58,957 nucleotides of DNA from Litorisediminicola beolgyonensis (GTDB lineage: Bacteria > Pseudomonadota > Alphaproteobacteria > Rhodobacterales > Rhodobacteraceae): the NCBI RefSeq assembly GCF_042679605.1, contig NZ_JBHTMU010000026.1, forward strand, positions 1-58,957, written 5' to 3'. The notes under the pieces were generated by a model. It worked only from the letters and a program-made list of their open reading frames with translations. It was not told the DNA's origin and did not search any database. The translations under genes and the position numbers were made by a program. Of the stretch, positions 17,416 through 24,922 are shown piece after piece (within the stretch, counting starts at the first letter, position 1; each line of letters begins with the position of its first letter).

Positions 17416-18753
17416 ATGAGTGTGAGCGCGCGCAAGCGAATCTGGGGCTGGTTCTTCTTCGACTGGGCCAGCCAGCCCTACAACACGCTCCTTCTGACCT
17501 TCATCTTCGCGCCCTACGTCAAGGAGCTCCTGGGCGACGGCACCGCCGCGCAGACCGCCTGGGCCACCGGCATCGCCATCGCCGGGGTGATCATCGCGAT
17601 CCTCGCGCCGGTCCTCGGCGCCATCGCCGATACCGGCGGCAGCCGGATCCGCTGGATCTGGGTGTTCTCGGCGCTCTACGTGATCGGCGCCGCGATGCTC
17701 TGGGGCGCCGCGCCGGGCGATTTCGACCTCGTGCGGACGCTCTTCTTCTTCGCCATCGGCCTCATCGGCATGGAGTTCGCGACGATTTTCACCAATGCCA
17801 TGCTCCCAGATCTCGGCCCGCGCGACGAGATCGGACGCATCTCCGGCAACGGCTGGGCCTTCGGCTATGTCGGCGGCCTGATCGCGCTGGTGATCATGCT
17901 GGTCTTCTTCGCCGAAAGCGCCGCGACGGGCCGGACCTTCGTCGGGCTCTCGCCGCTCTTCGGGCTCGACCCCGAGATGCGCGAAGGCACCCGCATGGTC
18001 GGACCGCTGACCGCGATCTGGTACGCGGTCTTCATGGTGCCGTTCTTCCTCTGGGTCCGCGATCCCCGCGCCACCAAGGCGCCGAAAGGCGCGGTCAAGC
18101 GCGCGCTCGGCGATCTGGCCCTGACGCTCAAAGGCCTGCCCGGTCGCAAGTCGCTCTTCGCCTATCTCGCCTCGTCGATGTTCTACCGCGACGCGCTGAA
18201 CGGCATGTATTCCTTCGGAGGCATCTACGCGGCGGGCGTGCTCGGCTGGACCGTGGTCGATGTCGGCACCTTCGGCATCCTCGCCATCGTTGCGGGCGCG
18301 CTCTTCGCCTGGCTCGGCGGCAAGGCCGACAGCCGGTTCGGCCCGAAACCGGTCATCGCCGCGGCGATCCTGGTGCTGACCGGCGTCGCGATCGGCATCG
18401 TGCTCGTCAGCCGCGACAGCGTTTTCGGCATCCCCGTCGCCGAAGGCTCCAGCCTGCCCGACATCGCCTTCTATCTCCTCGGGGCCCTGATCGGCGCGGC
18501 CGGAGGCATCCTGCAATCGGCCAGCCGGACGATGATGGTCCGCCAGGCAGATGCCGCGCGCATGACCGAGGCCTTCGGGCTTTACGCGCTGGCCGGAAAA
18601 GCCACCTCGTTCCTTGCGCCTGCGCTCATCGCGCTGGCAACCTGGGCCAGCGGGAGCCAACAAGTCGGCGTGTCCCCCCTCATTCTCCTTTTCGTTCTCG
18701 GGCTGTGTCTGCTAGTCTGGGTTAAACCCGACGGAGATCGAGCAGAGCCATGA
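17416..18753 (+). CDS. MFS transporter, UMF1/Atg22 type
   Basis: This is a 445-aa inner-membrane carrier with about twelve segments. The start WGWFFFDWASQPYNTLLLTFIF (residues 10-31) and the segment GNGWAFGYVGGLIAL are characteristic of the UMF1 (vacuole-effluxer Atg22-like) branch of MFS proteins. Yeast relatives export amino acids; the bacterial substrate is not known. Its stop overlaps the mepA start as ATGA (18750-18753). Confidence 0.88.
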   Translation: MSVSARKRIWGWFFFDWASQPYNTLLLTFIFAPYVKELLGDGTAAQTAWATGIAIAGVIIAILAPVLGAIADTGGSRIRWIWVFSALYVIGAAMLWGAAPGDFDLVRTLFFFAIGLIGMEFATIFTNAMLPDLGPRDEIGRISGNGWAFGYVGGLIALVIMLVFFAESAATGRTFVGLSPLFGLDPEMREGTRMVGPLTAIWYAVFMVPFFLWVRDPRATKAPKGAVKRALGDLALTLKGLPGRKSLFAYLASSMFYRDALNGMYSFGGIYAAGVLGWTVVDVGTFGILAIVAGALFAWLGGKADSRFGPKPVIAAAILVLTGVAIGIVLVSRDSVFGIPVAEGSSLPDIAFYLLGALIGAAGGILQSASRTMMVRQADAARMTEAFGLYALAGKATSFLAPALIALATWASGSQQVGVSPLILLFVLGLCLLVWVKPDGDRAEP

Positions 18754-19670
18754 CACGACCATTTTTCGCGCTTCTTCTGGCGCTGGGTCTCGCCGCCTGC
18801 GGCGACGACGCGCCTGCCCCGAAAGCCACGCCCACACCGGCGGCCCAGACCCTGTCGCCGGTGATCTCGTCGAAGAGCGCCAAGCAGGCCTTCGGCGCCG
18901 AACGCACCGGATCGAACCAGGCGCCCGCGCCCTACGGATCCTATTCGCGCGGCTGCGCCGCCGGGAACGTGCAACTGGCCGAAACCGGGCCGACCTGGCA
19001 GGCGATGCGGCTTTCCCGCAACCGCAACTGGGGCCAGCCCGAGACCATCGACTTCATCGAGGACCTGTCGCGCTTCGCCGCCACCCAGCCCGGCTGGAAC
19101 GGCCTCTATATCGGCGATATCAGCCAGCCGCGCGGCGGGCCGATGCTGACCGGCCATGCGAGCCACCAGGTCGGGCTCGACGCCGATGTCTGGCTGCGCC
19201 CCACCGACCGCATGAACCTCTCGGTCACCGAGCGCGAGAACATCTCGTCGACCTCCATGCAGCGCGCCAAGGGCGCCTATACCAACTCCGGCTGGACCCG
19301 CGCGCATCACGAGATCCTCAAGCGCGCGGCCTCGGACCCGCGGGTGGCGCGGATCTTCATCTTCCCCGGCGCCAAGGTGCAGATGTGCAAGGACGCGACC
19401 GGCGACCGGTCTTGGCTGCGCAAGATCCGTCCGTGGTACGGGCATCACTACCATTTCCACGTCCGTCTCTCCTGCCCGAAAGGCGCCAGCGGCTGCGTCA
19501 ACCAGGATCCGCCGCCCGCGGGCGACGGCTGCGCCGATGCGCAGGCCTGGGTGAACAACATCCTGAACCCGCCGCCGCCCAACCCGAACGCGCCGAAACC
19601 CAAGCCCAAGCGTGAACTGACGCTCGGAGATCTGCCGGCCCAATGCGCCTCGGTCCTCTCCGCGCTCTGA
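18750..19670 (+). CDS. mepA: Penicillin-insensitive murein endopeptidase MepA (M74), lipoprotein
   Basis: MepA cuts D-Ala-mDAP and mDAP-mDAP crosslinks of peptidoglycan. The 306-aa product has a lipobox (LALGLAAC, Cys13-14 region), so it is lipid-anchored, unlike soluble E. coli MepA. Zinc ligands are visible in TGHASHQVGLDADVWL (His and Asp) and WYGHHYHFHVRLSC (His). Several Cys pairs match the disulfide-rich family. A Pro-rich tail precedes the C-terminus. It is coupled to the UMF1 carrier upstream and overlaps the next gene by 28 bp. Confidence 0.93.
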   Translation: MTRPFFALLLALGLAACGDDAPAPKATPTPAAQTLSPVISSKSAKQAFGAERTGSNQAPAPYGSYSRGCAAGNVQLAETGPTWQAMRLSRNRNWGQPETIDFIEDLSRFAATQPGWNGLYIGDISQPRGGPMLTGHASHQVGLDADVWLRPTDRMNLSVTERENISSTSMQRAKGAYTNSGWTRAHHEILKRAASDPRVARIFIFPGAKVQMCKDATGDRSWLRKIRPWYGHHYHFHVRLSCPKGASGCVNQDPPPAGDGCADAQAWVNNILNPPPPNPNAPKPKPKRELTLGDLPAQCASVLSAL

Positions 19671-20518
19671 GGGCGGCCCTCCTTCTCGGCCTCGCCGCGT
19701 GCATCGCCGGTCCAACGCAGGGGCCGGCGGTCTTTCTGTCGGCGGTCACGCTTGAAACCGACGACACCCGGGTCGGCGGTCTCTCGGGGCTTGTCCTGTC
19801 GCCCGACGGCACCGGCTTCACGGCGCTCTCGGATCGCGGGCTCCTGGTGCGCGGCACGCTCGAGCGTCGCAGGGGACGGCTCACCGGCGTGAGCCTCACC
19901 GAGGTCGCGCCGCTCGCTCTCACCCGCCGCGACCGCCCCATCAAGCAGCCCGACGCCGAGGGGCTGGCCGCCGCGCCCGACGGCACGCTCTACCTGACGC
20001 TCGAAGGCGCGGTGCCGATGCTCTGGGTGCTGCCGCCGGACGGCCCACCCCATCCCGAGCGGCTCTTCGAGGGCGCGCGGGCGCTCCAGACCAATTCCGG
20101 CCTCGAGGCGCTGGCCCGTGGACCCGACGGCGCGCTCTACACGCTGCCGGAACGCTCCGGCGAGCTGACCCGCCCCTTCCCCGTCTGGCGGCTGACGCCC
20201 GGCCGGTGGGAGCAGGTCTTCGAGATCCCCCGCTCCGAAGGCTTCCTGCCCGTCGGCGCCGATATCGGGCCGGACGGGCGCTTCTATCTCCTGGAGCGCG
20301 CCTTCGACGGGATCGGCTTCCGCAGCCGCGTCCGCCGCTTCGCCACCGACGGCTCCGGCGAGGAGACGCTGCTGACGACCCGCCTGCGCCGTCACGACAA
20401 CCTCGAAGGCATCGCGGTCTGGCGCGATGCCGACGGCGCGATGCGGCTGACCATGGTGTCGGACGACAATTTCAAAGCCTTTCAGCGCACCGAGTTCGTC
20501 GAGTACCGGCTCGACTGA
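19643..20518 (+). CDS. Esterase-like activity of phytase family lipoprotein
   Basis: This 291-aa protein is predicted to be periplasmic. An N-terminal lipobox (LLGLAAC) follows a short hydrophobic stretch. The rest is a beta-propeller of phytase-like type with repeated blades such as GGLSGLVLSPDGTGFTALSDRG, AEGLAAAPDGTLYL and NSGLEALARGPDGALYTLPE. The family is named for limited esterase/phytase resemblance and no activity is proven. The start lies inside the last 28 bp of mepA, so co-translation is likely. Confidence 0.82.
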   Translation: MRLGPLRALRAALLLGLAACIAGPTQGPAVFLSAVTLETDDTRVGGLSGLVLSPDGTGFTALSDRGLLVRGTLERRRGRLTGVSLTEVAPLALTRRDRPIKQPDAEGLAAAPDGTLYLTLEGAVPMLWVLPPDGPPHPERLFEGARALQTNSGLEALARGPDGALYTLPERSGELTRPFPVWRLTPGRWEQVFEIPRSEGFLPVGADIGPDGRFYLLERAFDGIGFRSRVRRFATDGSGEETLLTTRLRRHDNLEGIAVWRDADGAMRLTMVSDDNFKAFQRTEFVEYRLD

Positions 20519-20554
20519 GCTCTTGCGCAACCGCGCGGGCTGGGCTATCCGCCG

Positions 20555-20606
20555 CCCGTTCCGGCGCCTGGCCGGGACCAAGTCCCCGCAACCTTGCAAA
20601 AACGGG
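20555..20606 (+). promoter_or_regulatory. Possible structured leader of the queuosine-precursor transporter gene
   Basis: The 95-bp gap before yhhQ can fold with CCCGTT (20555-20560) pairing to AACGGG (20601-20606), which covers the start of the GGGAG ribosome site. Inside lie the hairpins CCGGC/GCCGG (20561-20575) and GAC/GTC (20576-20584) and an A-rich GCAAAAAC. YhhQ genes are preQ1-regulated in some bacteria, but I cannot match this to a known preQ1 class. Confidence 0.3.
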
Positions 20607-20613
20607 AGCATCC

Positions 20614-21243
20614 ATGACCCGCGCCCATCTTCCCGGCATCCTTGCCATGGCGGCCATCGTCGTCGCCTCGAACATTCTCGTGCAGTTCCTCTTCGGCCAA
20701 TGGCTGACCTGGGGCGCCTTCACCTATCCGCTGGCCTTCCTGGTCACCGACGTGATGAACCGCGTCTACGGCGCGCCCGCCGCCCGCAAGGTGGTGATCG
20801 CAGGCTTCGTGACCGGCGTGATCTGCTCGCTCATCGGCACCCAGATCGTGGGCGAGTTCGGCCCGCTCGTCACGCTCCGGATCGCCCTCGGCTCCGGCCT
20901 CGCCTTCCTGACCGCGCAGCTTCTCGACGTGGCGATCTTCGACCGCCTGCGTCAGGGCCGCTGGTGGCGCGCGCCGCTCGTCTCGACGCTGGTCGGCAGC
21001 TCGGTCGATACCGCGATCTTCTTCACCGTCGCCTTCTCCGGCGCGCTCTCGTTCATCGAGCCCGCCAATGACGTCAGCTGGGCCGGCGAGGCGCTTCCGC
21101 TCCTCGGTGTCGGCCCCGTCGTGCCGCTCTGGGTGTCGCTCGCCGTGGCCGACTGGCTGGTGAAACTGAGCCTCGCGTTGATCGCTCTTGTCCCGTTCCG
21201 GATGATCGTTTCCTGGGCAGGAACACAACGATCCCTCGCCTGA
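20614..21243 (+). CDS. yhhQ: Queuosine precursor transporter YhhQ (VUT family)
   Basis: This is a 209-aa inner-membrane protein with about six segments. The family pattern is clear: NILVQFLFG, then TYPLAFLVTDVMNRVYG, GSGLAFLTAQLLDVAIFDRLR and LVGSSVDTAIFFTVAF. It imports preQ0/preQ1 (or queuosine bases) used to make queuosine at tRNA position 34. No que biosynthesis genes are in the window. The ATG at 20614 has GGGAG 6 nt upstream; the longer frame from 20206 is a shadow of the preceding gene. Confidence 0.9.
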   Translation: MTRAHLPGILAMAAIVVASNILVQFLFGQWLTWGAFTYPLAFLVTDVMNRVYGAPAARKVVIAGFVTGVICSLIGTQIVGEFGPLVTLRIALGSGLAFLTAQLLDVAIFDRLRQGRWWRAPLVSTLVGSSVDTAIFFTVAFSGALSFIEPANDVSWAGEALPLLGVGPVVPLWVSLAVADWLVKLSLALIALVPFRMIVSWAGTQRSLA

Positions 21244-21320
21244 GCGAAAAAAACATTTTGCGGATCGACCGGGTCGTGCCACCATCATGTTGTGTTCAAC
21301 AACTGAAAGGAGGTGATCCA

Positions 21321-21377
21321 GTGTCGAGAGAAGCATTGGAGAGAGGTGTCGGAACAGTCCGGAGGACCCGCCCCTAG
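21321..21377 (+). CDS. Putative 18-residue leader peptide with maximal Shine-Dalgarno
   Basis: A GTG codon sits 7 nt after GGAGG within a 17-nt perfect complement of the 16S rRNA tail. The frame encodes MSREALERGVGTVRRTRP and stops at TAG 21375-21377. The Arg-rich end and the stop codon inside a GCCC-CTA-GGGC hairpin suggest translation may be read out by downstream folding. Protein function is unknown; it could be a leader whose translation, not product, matters. Confidence 0.5.
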   Translation: MSREALERGVGTVRRTRP

Positions 21378-21448
21378 GGCAGCCCCTATTGGGCGGATGA
21401 TCGTCCGGATTGGTGTGCGCCTAACCGGCCCCACCTCCTGAATTCTCG

Positions 21449-21482
21449 AAAGGGCCGCGCGGTGATCCGGGCGGCCCTTTTT
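21449..21482 (+). terminator. Intrinsic terminator between leader and arfB
   Basis: The arms are AAAGGGCCGC (21449-21458) and GCGGCCCTTT (21471-21480), the loop is 12 nt and a T-run reaches 21482. The loop contains GGTGATCC, repeating part of the upstream extended SD. This is the clearest factor-independent terminator in the window. Confidence 0.85.
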
Positions 21483-21527
21483 GATGCGCCCTCGCCGCGC
21501 GCCGCGCGCTGCGCTATGTGAGACGCC

Positions 21528-21944
21528 ATGCTGAGGATCACCGACCGCATCCAGATCGAGGACTGGGAGATCACCGAACAGTTCATCCGGTCCTCGGGAC
21601 CGGGCGGGCAGAACGTGAACAAGGTCTCGACCGCCGTCGAGCTGCGCTTCGAGGCCGAGCGCTCGCCGAACCTGCCGCCGCCGGTGAAGTCGCGTCTCAA
21701 GCGGCTTGCCGGACGGCGCTGGACCAAGGAGGGCGCGGTCGTCATCCAGGTCGACGAGACCCGCTCGCAGGCCCGCAACCGCGAGATCGCCCGCGACCGG
21801 CTGGCCGAGCTGGTTCAGAAGGCGACCGAGAAGCCCAAGCGCCGGATTCCCACGAAACCGACGCTCGGCTCCAAGCGCAGGCGGCTCGAGGCCAAGAAGC
21901 AGCGCGGCGAGATCAAGGCGCTGCGCGGCAAGGTCGATCCCTGA
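21528..21944 (+). CDS. arfB: Alternative ribosome-rescue factor ArfB (peptidyl-tRNA hydrolase)
   Basis: The 138-aa product carries the GGQ catalytic motif (SSGPGGQNVNK, residues 22-32) without release-factor codon-recognition domains. It ends in a Lys/Arg-rich tail (KPKRRIP...KRRRLEAKKQRGEIKALR) that in ArfB enters the empty mRNA channel of stalled ribosomes. It is a back-up to tmRNA trans-translation. The start is 45 nt after a strong terminator, leaving little room for a promoter, so expression may depend on read-through from the leader. Confidence 0.95.
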   Translation: MLRITDRIQIEDWEITEQFIRSSGPGGQNVNKVSTAVELRFEAERSPNLPPPVKSRLKRLAGRRWTKEGAVVIQVDETRSQARNREIARDRLAELVQKATEKPKRRIPTKPTLGSKRRRLEAKKQRGEIKALRGKVDP

Positions 21945-21950
21945 GCCCGC

Positions 21951-22823
21951 TCAGATCAGCCCCAGAAGCCGCGCCGCGTTGTTCTTGAGGATGTCCTCGC
22001 GCAGCTCGTCGCGGATCGCGATCTTCTCGAAATCGTTGAGCCAGCGCTCCGGCGTGATCATCGGCCAGTCCGACCCGAAGAGCACTTTCTTCTTCAGGAT
22101 CGAGTTGCAGTAGCGCACGAGGATCTCCGGGAAGTACTTGGGCGACCAGCCCGAGAGATCGATATAGACGTTGGGCTTGTGCTGCGCGACGGCCAGCGCC
22201 TCTTCCTGCCAGGGGAAAGAGGGGTGCGCGGCGATGATCTTGAGATCGGGGAAATCCACCGCGACATCGTCGAGATACATCGGGTTCGAGAACTTGAGCC
22301 GCATCCCGTTGCCGCCCGGCATGCCCGATCCGACACCGGTCTGCCCGGTGTGGAAGAGCGCCACGCACCCGGCCTCTTCCAGCACCTCGTAAAGCGGGTA
22401 GCAGAACCGTTCGTTCGGGTAGAAACCCTGGAACGTCGGATGGAACTTGAACCCCTTGATCCCGTATTCGGCGATCAGCCGCTTGGCCTCGCGCACGCCC
22501 ATCTTGCCCTTGTGCGGATCGATCGAGGCGAAGGGGATCAGGATGTCCGAGTTCTGCGCGACCTGCTCGGCCACCTCGTCGTTCGAGTAGCGCCGATAGC
22601 CGGTCTCGCGCTCGGCATCGACGGGAAAGATCACCGCCGCGATGTTCTGCTCGCGGAAATGCGCCGCGGTCTCGGGGATCGTCGGCGGATGGTCCCAGGG
22701 CGCGCCGAAATACTTGGCCATGGTCGATTGCAGATCGTCGTAGCCATCGTCCGCATGGCACCCGCACGGCTCTTCCGCATGGGTGTGGATGTCGATGGCG
22801 CGCACCTTGCTCACGTCGATCAT
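21951..22823 (-). CDS. Amidohydrolase, PF04909-like (amidohydrolase 2) family
   Basis: This is a 290-aa TIM-barrel metallo-enzyme. The metal pair HxH is DIHTH (His13, His15), with later ligands in KGFKFHPTFQGF, FHTGQTG, IIAAHPSFPW and LFGSDWP (Asp). Family members act as decarboxylases or ring/lactone hydrolases of aromatic or short-chain acids. A Cys-rich EEPCGCHADDGY insertion follows the HxH. It is the last gene of the TRAP operon, 16 bp after the marR gene. Substrate cannot be assigned. Confidence 0.85.
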   Translation of the reverse strand: MIDVSKVRAIDIHTHAEEPCGCHADDGYDDLQSTMAKYFGAPWDHPPTIPETAAHFREQNIAAVIFPVDAERETGYRRYSNDEVAEQVAQNSDILIPFASIDPHKGKMGVREAKRLIAEYGIKGFKFHPTFQGFYPNERFCYPLYEVLEEAGCVALFHTGQTGVGSGMPGGNGMRLKFSNPMYLDDVAVDFPDLKIIAAHPSFPWQEEALAVAQHKPNVYIDLSGWSPKYFPEILVRYCNSILKKKVLFGSDWPMITPERWLNDFEKIAIRDELREDILKNNAARLLGLI

Positions 22824-22839
22824 GGACTGTCTCTCCCGT

Positions 22840-23310
22840 CTATCCTTCCGACGCCGCCGCCCGCACCTTGGCGAGCATCTCGATCAGCGTCCGTCGTTCC
22901 GTTTCATCGAGCGGCGACATCAGCCGCTCCTCATGCTCTTCGACCGCGTCATGGGCCTGGCGCACCAGCGCCTCGCCCTCGGCGGTCGTCTTCAGCACAT
23001 AGACCCGCCGGTCGCTCTCGAGCCGCTCGCGCAGGATCAGCCCGCGCCCTTCCAGCTCTTCGAGGATCGCAACGAGGTTCGGCTTCTCCACCGCCAGCAC
23101 GCTCGCCAGCCGGGATTGCCGGATGCCCGGCGCGCCGCTGATCGTCGCGAGCGTTGAAAAGGTGATCATCCTGAGCCCGAGCGGTTTCAGGACCTGCGCG
23201 ACATCGGACAGGAAAAGCCGGGTGGTGCGCCGCAGGTGGTAGCCCGCATAGCGCGCCAGCGGCGCGTCGAGCGCCGCCTGCTTCCGGCTCTTTCCGCTGG
23301 CCTCGCTCAC
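22840..23310 (-). CDS. MarR-family transcriptional regulator of the TRAP operon
   Basis: The 156-aa winged-helix protein has recognition region IRQSRLASVLAVEKPNLVAILEELEGRGLI (residues near 63-92) and the MarR wing RERLESDRRVYVLKTT. The start is GTG at 23310, overlapping the enoyl-CoA hydratase stop as GTGA. MarR proteins in CoA-dependent pathways usually sense acyl-CoA intermediates. Here the gene sits inside the operon it probably controls, and the AT-rich palindrome at 27967-27981 is the best candidate binding site. Confidence 0.88.
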   Translation of the reverse strand: MSEASGKSRKQAALDAPLARYAGYHLRRTTRLFLSDVAQVLKPLGLRMITFSTLATISGAPGIRQSRLASVLAVEKPNLVAILEELEGRGLILRERLESDRRVYVLKTTAEGEALVRQAHDAVEEHEERLMSPLDETERRTLIEMLAKVRAAASEG

Positions 23311-24074
23311 CGGAAGCTCGGCGCCCGTTTCTCGAGGAAGGCCGCAAGACCCTCCTGCGCATCCGGGCTGGTCTGGGTCAGCGCCGCGCAGAGGCTCTCG
23401 GTGAAAAGCCCGTCCTGCTTCGACATGTCCTCGATCCGGCTGAGGGCCTGGATCATCACGTAATTCGACAGCTGGGCGTTCCGGGCGATCTTGCCTGCAA
23501 GCTCCATCGCCAGGTCGAACGCCTCGCCCTCGCCGACGGAGTAATGCGCAAGCCCGAGCGCCAGCCCCTCGTCGGCGCTGTATTTGCGCCCGGTGAGCAT
23601 CATCTCGATCATCCGGTCGGCGCCGAGGATGCGGCCCACCCGCACGCTGGCGCCGCCACCCACGAAGATGCCGCGCCGCCCCTCGGGCAGCTGGAAGATC
23701 GTCGACGGCTCGGCGATGCGCACATGCGTCGCCGCGGCCAGCTCCAGGCCCCCGCCGATCACCGCGCCGAACATCGCCGACACCACCGGCAGGCCGCCGA
23801 ACTGCACCCGCTCCATGACCTCGTGCCAGCCGCGCGAATGGCGCATCGTGCCCTCGGCGTCGCGCGCGGTGTGCTCGGCCAGATCGAGCCCCGAGCAGTA
23901 ATGCCCCGCCGTCCCGGTCAGCACGACCACCTTCACGCCCTCCGGCGGCGCGCGGAAGAACCCGTCGATCTCGTTGAGAAGCGCGTCGCACATCGCGTTG
24001 CGCTTGTCGGGGCGGTTCATGGTCAGGACCGCGATGGGGGCCTCGACCTCGATTTTCAGCATCGTCTCGCTCAT
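23307..24074 (-). CDS. Enoyl-CoA hydratase/isomerase (crotonase) family
   Basis: This is a 255-aa cytosolic crotonase-fold enzyme acting on acyl-CoA thioesters. The oxyanion-hole motifs are HYCSGLDLAEH and MFGAVIGGGLELA. The two acid residues used by hydratases are in GGGLELA and FQLPEGRRGIF, so hydratase chemistry is possible. The start MSETML follows the family N-terminus. It lies 10 bp after the SDR gene and overlaps the marR gene. Hydratase, isomerase or hydratase-lyase cannot be distinguished. Confidence 0.9.
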   Translation of the reverse strand: MSETMLKIEVEAPIAVLTMNRPDKRNAMCDALLNEIDGFFRAPPEGVKVVVLTGTAGHYCSGLDLAEHTARDAEGTMRHSRGWHEVMERVQFGGLPVVSAMFGAVIGGGLELAAATHVRIAEPSTIFQLPEGRRGIFVGGGASVRVGRILGADRMIEMMLTGRKYSADEGLALGLAHYSVGEGEAFDLAMELAGKIARNAQLSNYVMIQALSRIEDMSKQDGLFTESLCAALTQTSPDAQEGLAAFLEKRAPSFR

Positions 24075-24084
24075 CTCTGTCCCT

Positions 24085-24849
24085 TTACTTGATCGGCAGC
24101 CGCGTCGCGCCGTCGAGCCGGATGACCTCGCCATTGAGGTACGGGTTCTCGACGATCTGCCGGACCAGCAGCCCGTATTCCTCGGGCAGGCCGAGCCGTG
24201 CCGGAAACGGGATGTTCTTGGTGATCTCCGCGACGGTCTCGGGCGGCAGCCCTTCCATCATCGGCGTGTTGAAAAGCCCCGGCGCGATGGCGTTGACCCG
24301 GACCCCGGCACGCGCGAATTCGCGCGCCGCCGGCAGGGTCATCGCGGCGATCGCACCCTTCGAGGCCGAATAGGCCGATTGCCCGATCTGGCCGTCCTGA
24401 TAGGCGACCGAGGCGGTGTTGACGACGACGCCGCGCTCTCCGGTCTCAAGAGGCTCCAGCGCCATCATCGCCTTCGCGGCGTGGCTCATCACGTGATAGG
24501 TGCCCGCGAGGTTCACCCGGATCGTGCGGTCGAAGAGATCGAAGCTCAGCTGGCCCTCGCGCCCGACGATCCGCGCCGCAAGCCCGATGCCCGCGCAATT
24601 GACCGCGATCCGGAGCTCCGCGCCCAAGGCGTCCTGAGCCTCCGCGACCGCCGCGCCGACCGCGTCGGCATCGCCCACATCCGCGGCGACGGCGATGCCG
24701 CCGATCTCGGCTGCGACCGCCTCGGCGGCCTCGCGGTTGTAATCCAGAACCGCGACCCTCGCGCCCGCTGCCGCAAGACCCCGCGCCGTTGCCGCGCCCA
24801 GTCCGCTGCCGCCACCCGAGACCAGCGCCCCGCATCCCTCGATCTTCAT
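24085..24849 (-). CDS. SDR-family oxidoreductase, 3-hydroxyacyl-CoA dehydrogenase type II-like
   Basis: The 254-aa product has the NAD(P) motif SGGGSGLGAATARG, an acidic VLDYN after the second strand (favouring NAD), a NCAGIG strand and the catalytic Tyr-Lys in SAYSASKGA. The C-terminal part (NAIAPGLFNTPMMEGLP...PFPARLGLPEEY) resembles human HSD10-like 3-hydroxyacyl-CoA dehydrogenases. With the adjacent crotonase it gives hydration plus dehydrogenation, a beta-oxidation-like pair. It starts 73 bp after dctM. Confidence 0.88.
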   Translation of the reverse strand: MKIEGCGALVSGGGSGLGAATARGLAAAGARVAVLDYNREAAEAVAAEIGGIAVAADVGDADAVGAAVAEAQDALGAELRIAVNCAGIGLAARIVGREGQLSFDLFDRTIRVNLAGTYHVMSHAAKAMMALEPLETGERGVVVNTASVAYQDGQIGQSAYSASKGAIAAMTLPAAREFARAGVRVNAIAPGLFNTPMMEGLPPETVAEITKNIPFPARLGLPEEYGLLVRQIVENPYLNGEVIRLDGATRLPIK

Positions 24850-24922
24850 GCCATCCGCCTTTGCTTCGTCTTCCGTCTGTCGTCATGGGGCCGGGCGACA
24901 CCGCCCGGCCAAAGCCTTTGTG

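Larger units (their letters stand above)
21244..21527 (+). ncRNA. Structured leader or small RNA upstream of arfB
   Basis: This is the longest gap in the window and it is not empty. In order it has a 17-nt match to the complement of the 16S 3' tail (GAAAGGAGGTGATCCAG, 21305-21321), an 18-codon GTG ORF (21321-21377) and two tandem GCCC/GGGC hairpins (21370-21380 and 21382-21394). These are followed by a CGGA/TCCG hairpin (21394-21407), CACCTCCT (21432-21439), which is exactly complementary to AGGAGGTG of the SD, and a terminator (21449-21482). Only 45 nt then remain before the arfB ATG. It may be an attenuating leader for arfB or an independent sRNA. Confidence 0.6.

Noticed and set aside
20519..20613. 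Class I preQ1 riboswitch before yhhQ
   Set aside because: The A-rich strand is suggestive, but the GGTTC-type core and loop pairing of class I cannot be laid out; kept only as an unclassified structured leader.
21287..21316. Nine-codon ATG frame upstream of the SD in the arfB leader
   Set aside because: Its stop lies inside the extended SD and it has no ribosome site of its own; the GTG frame at 21321 is far better placed.
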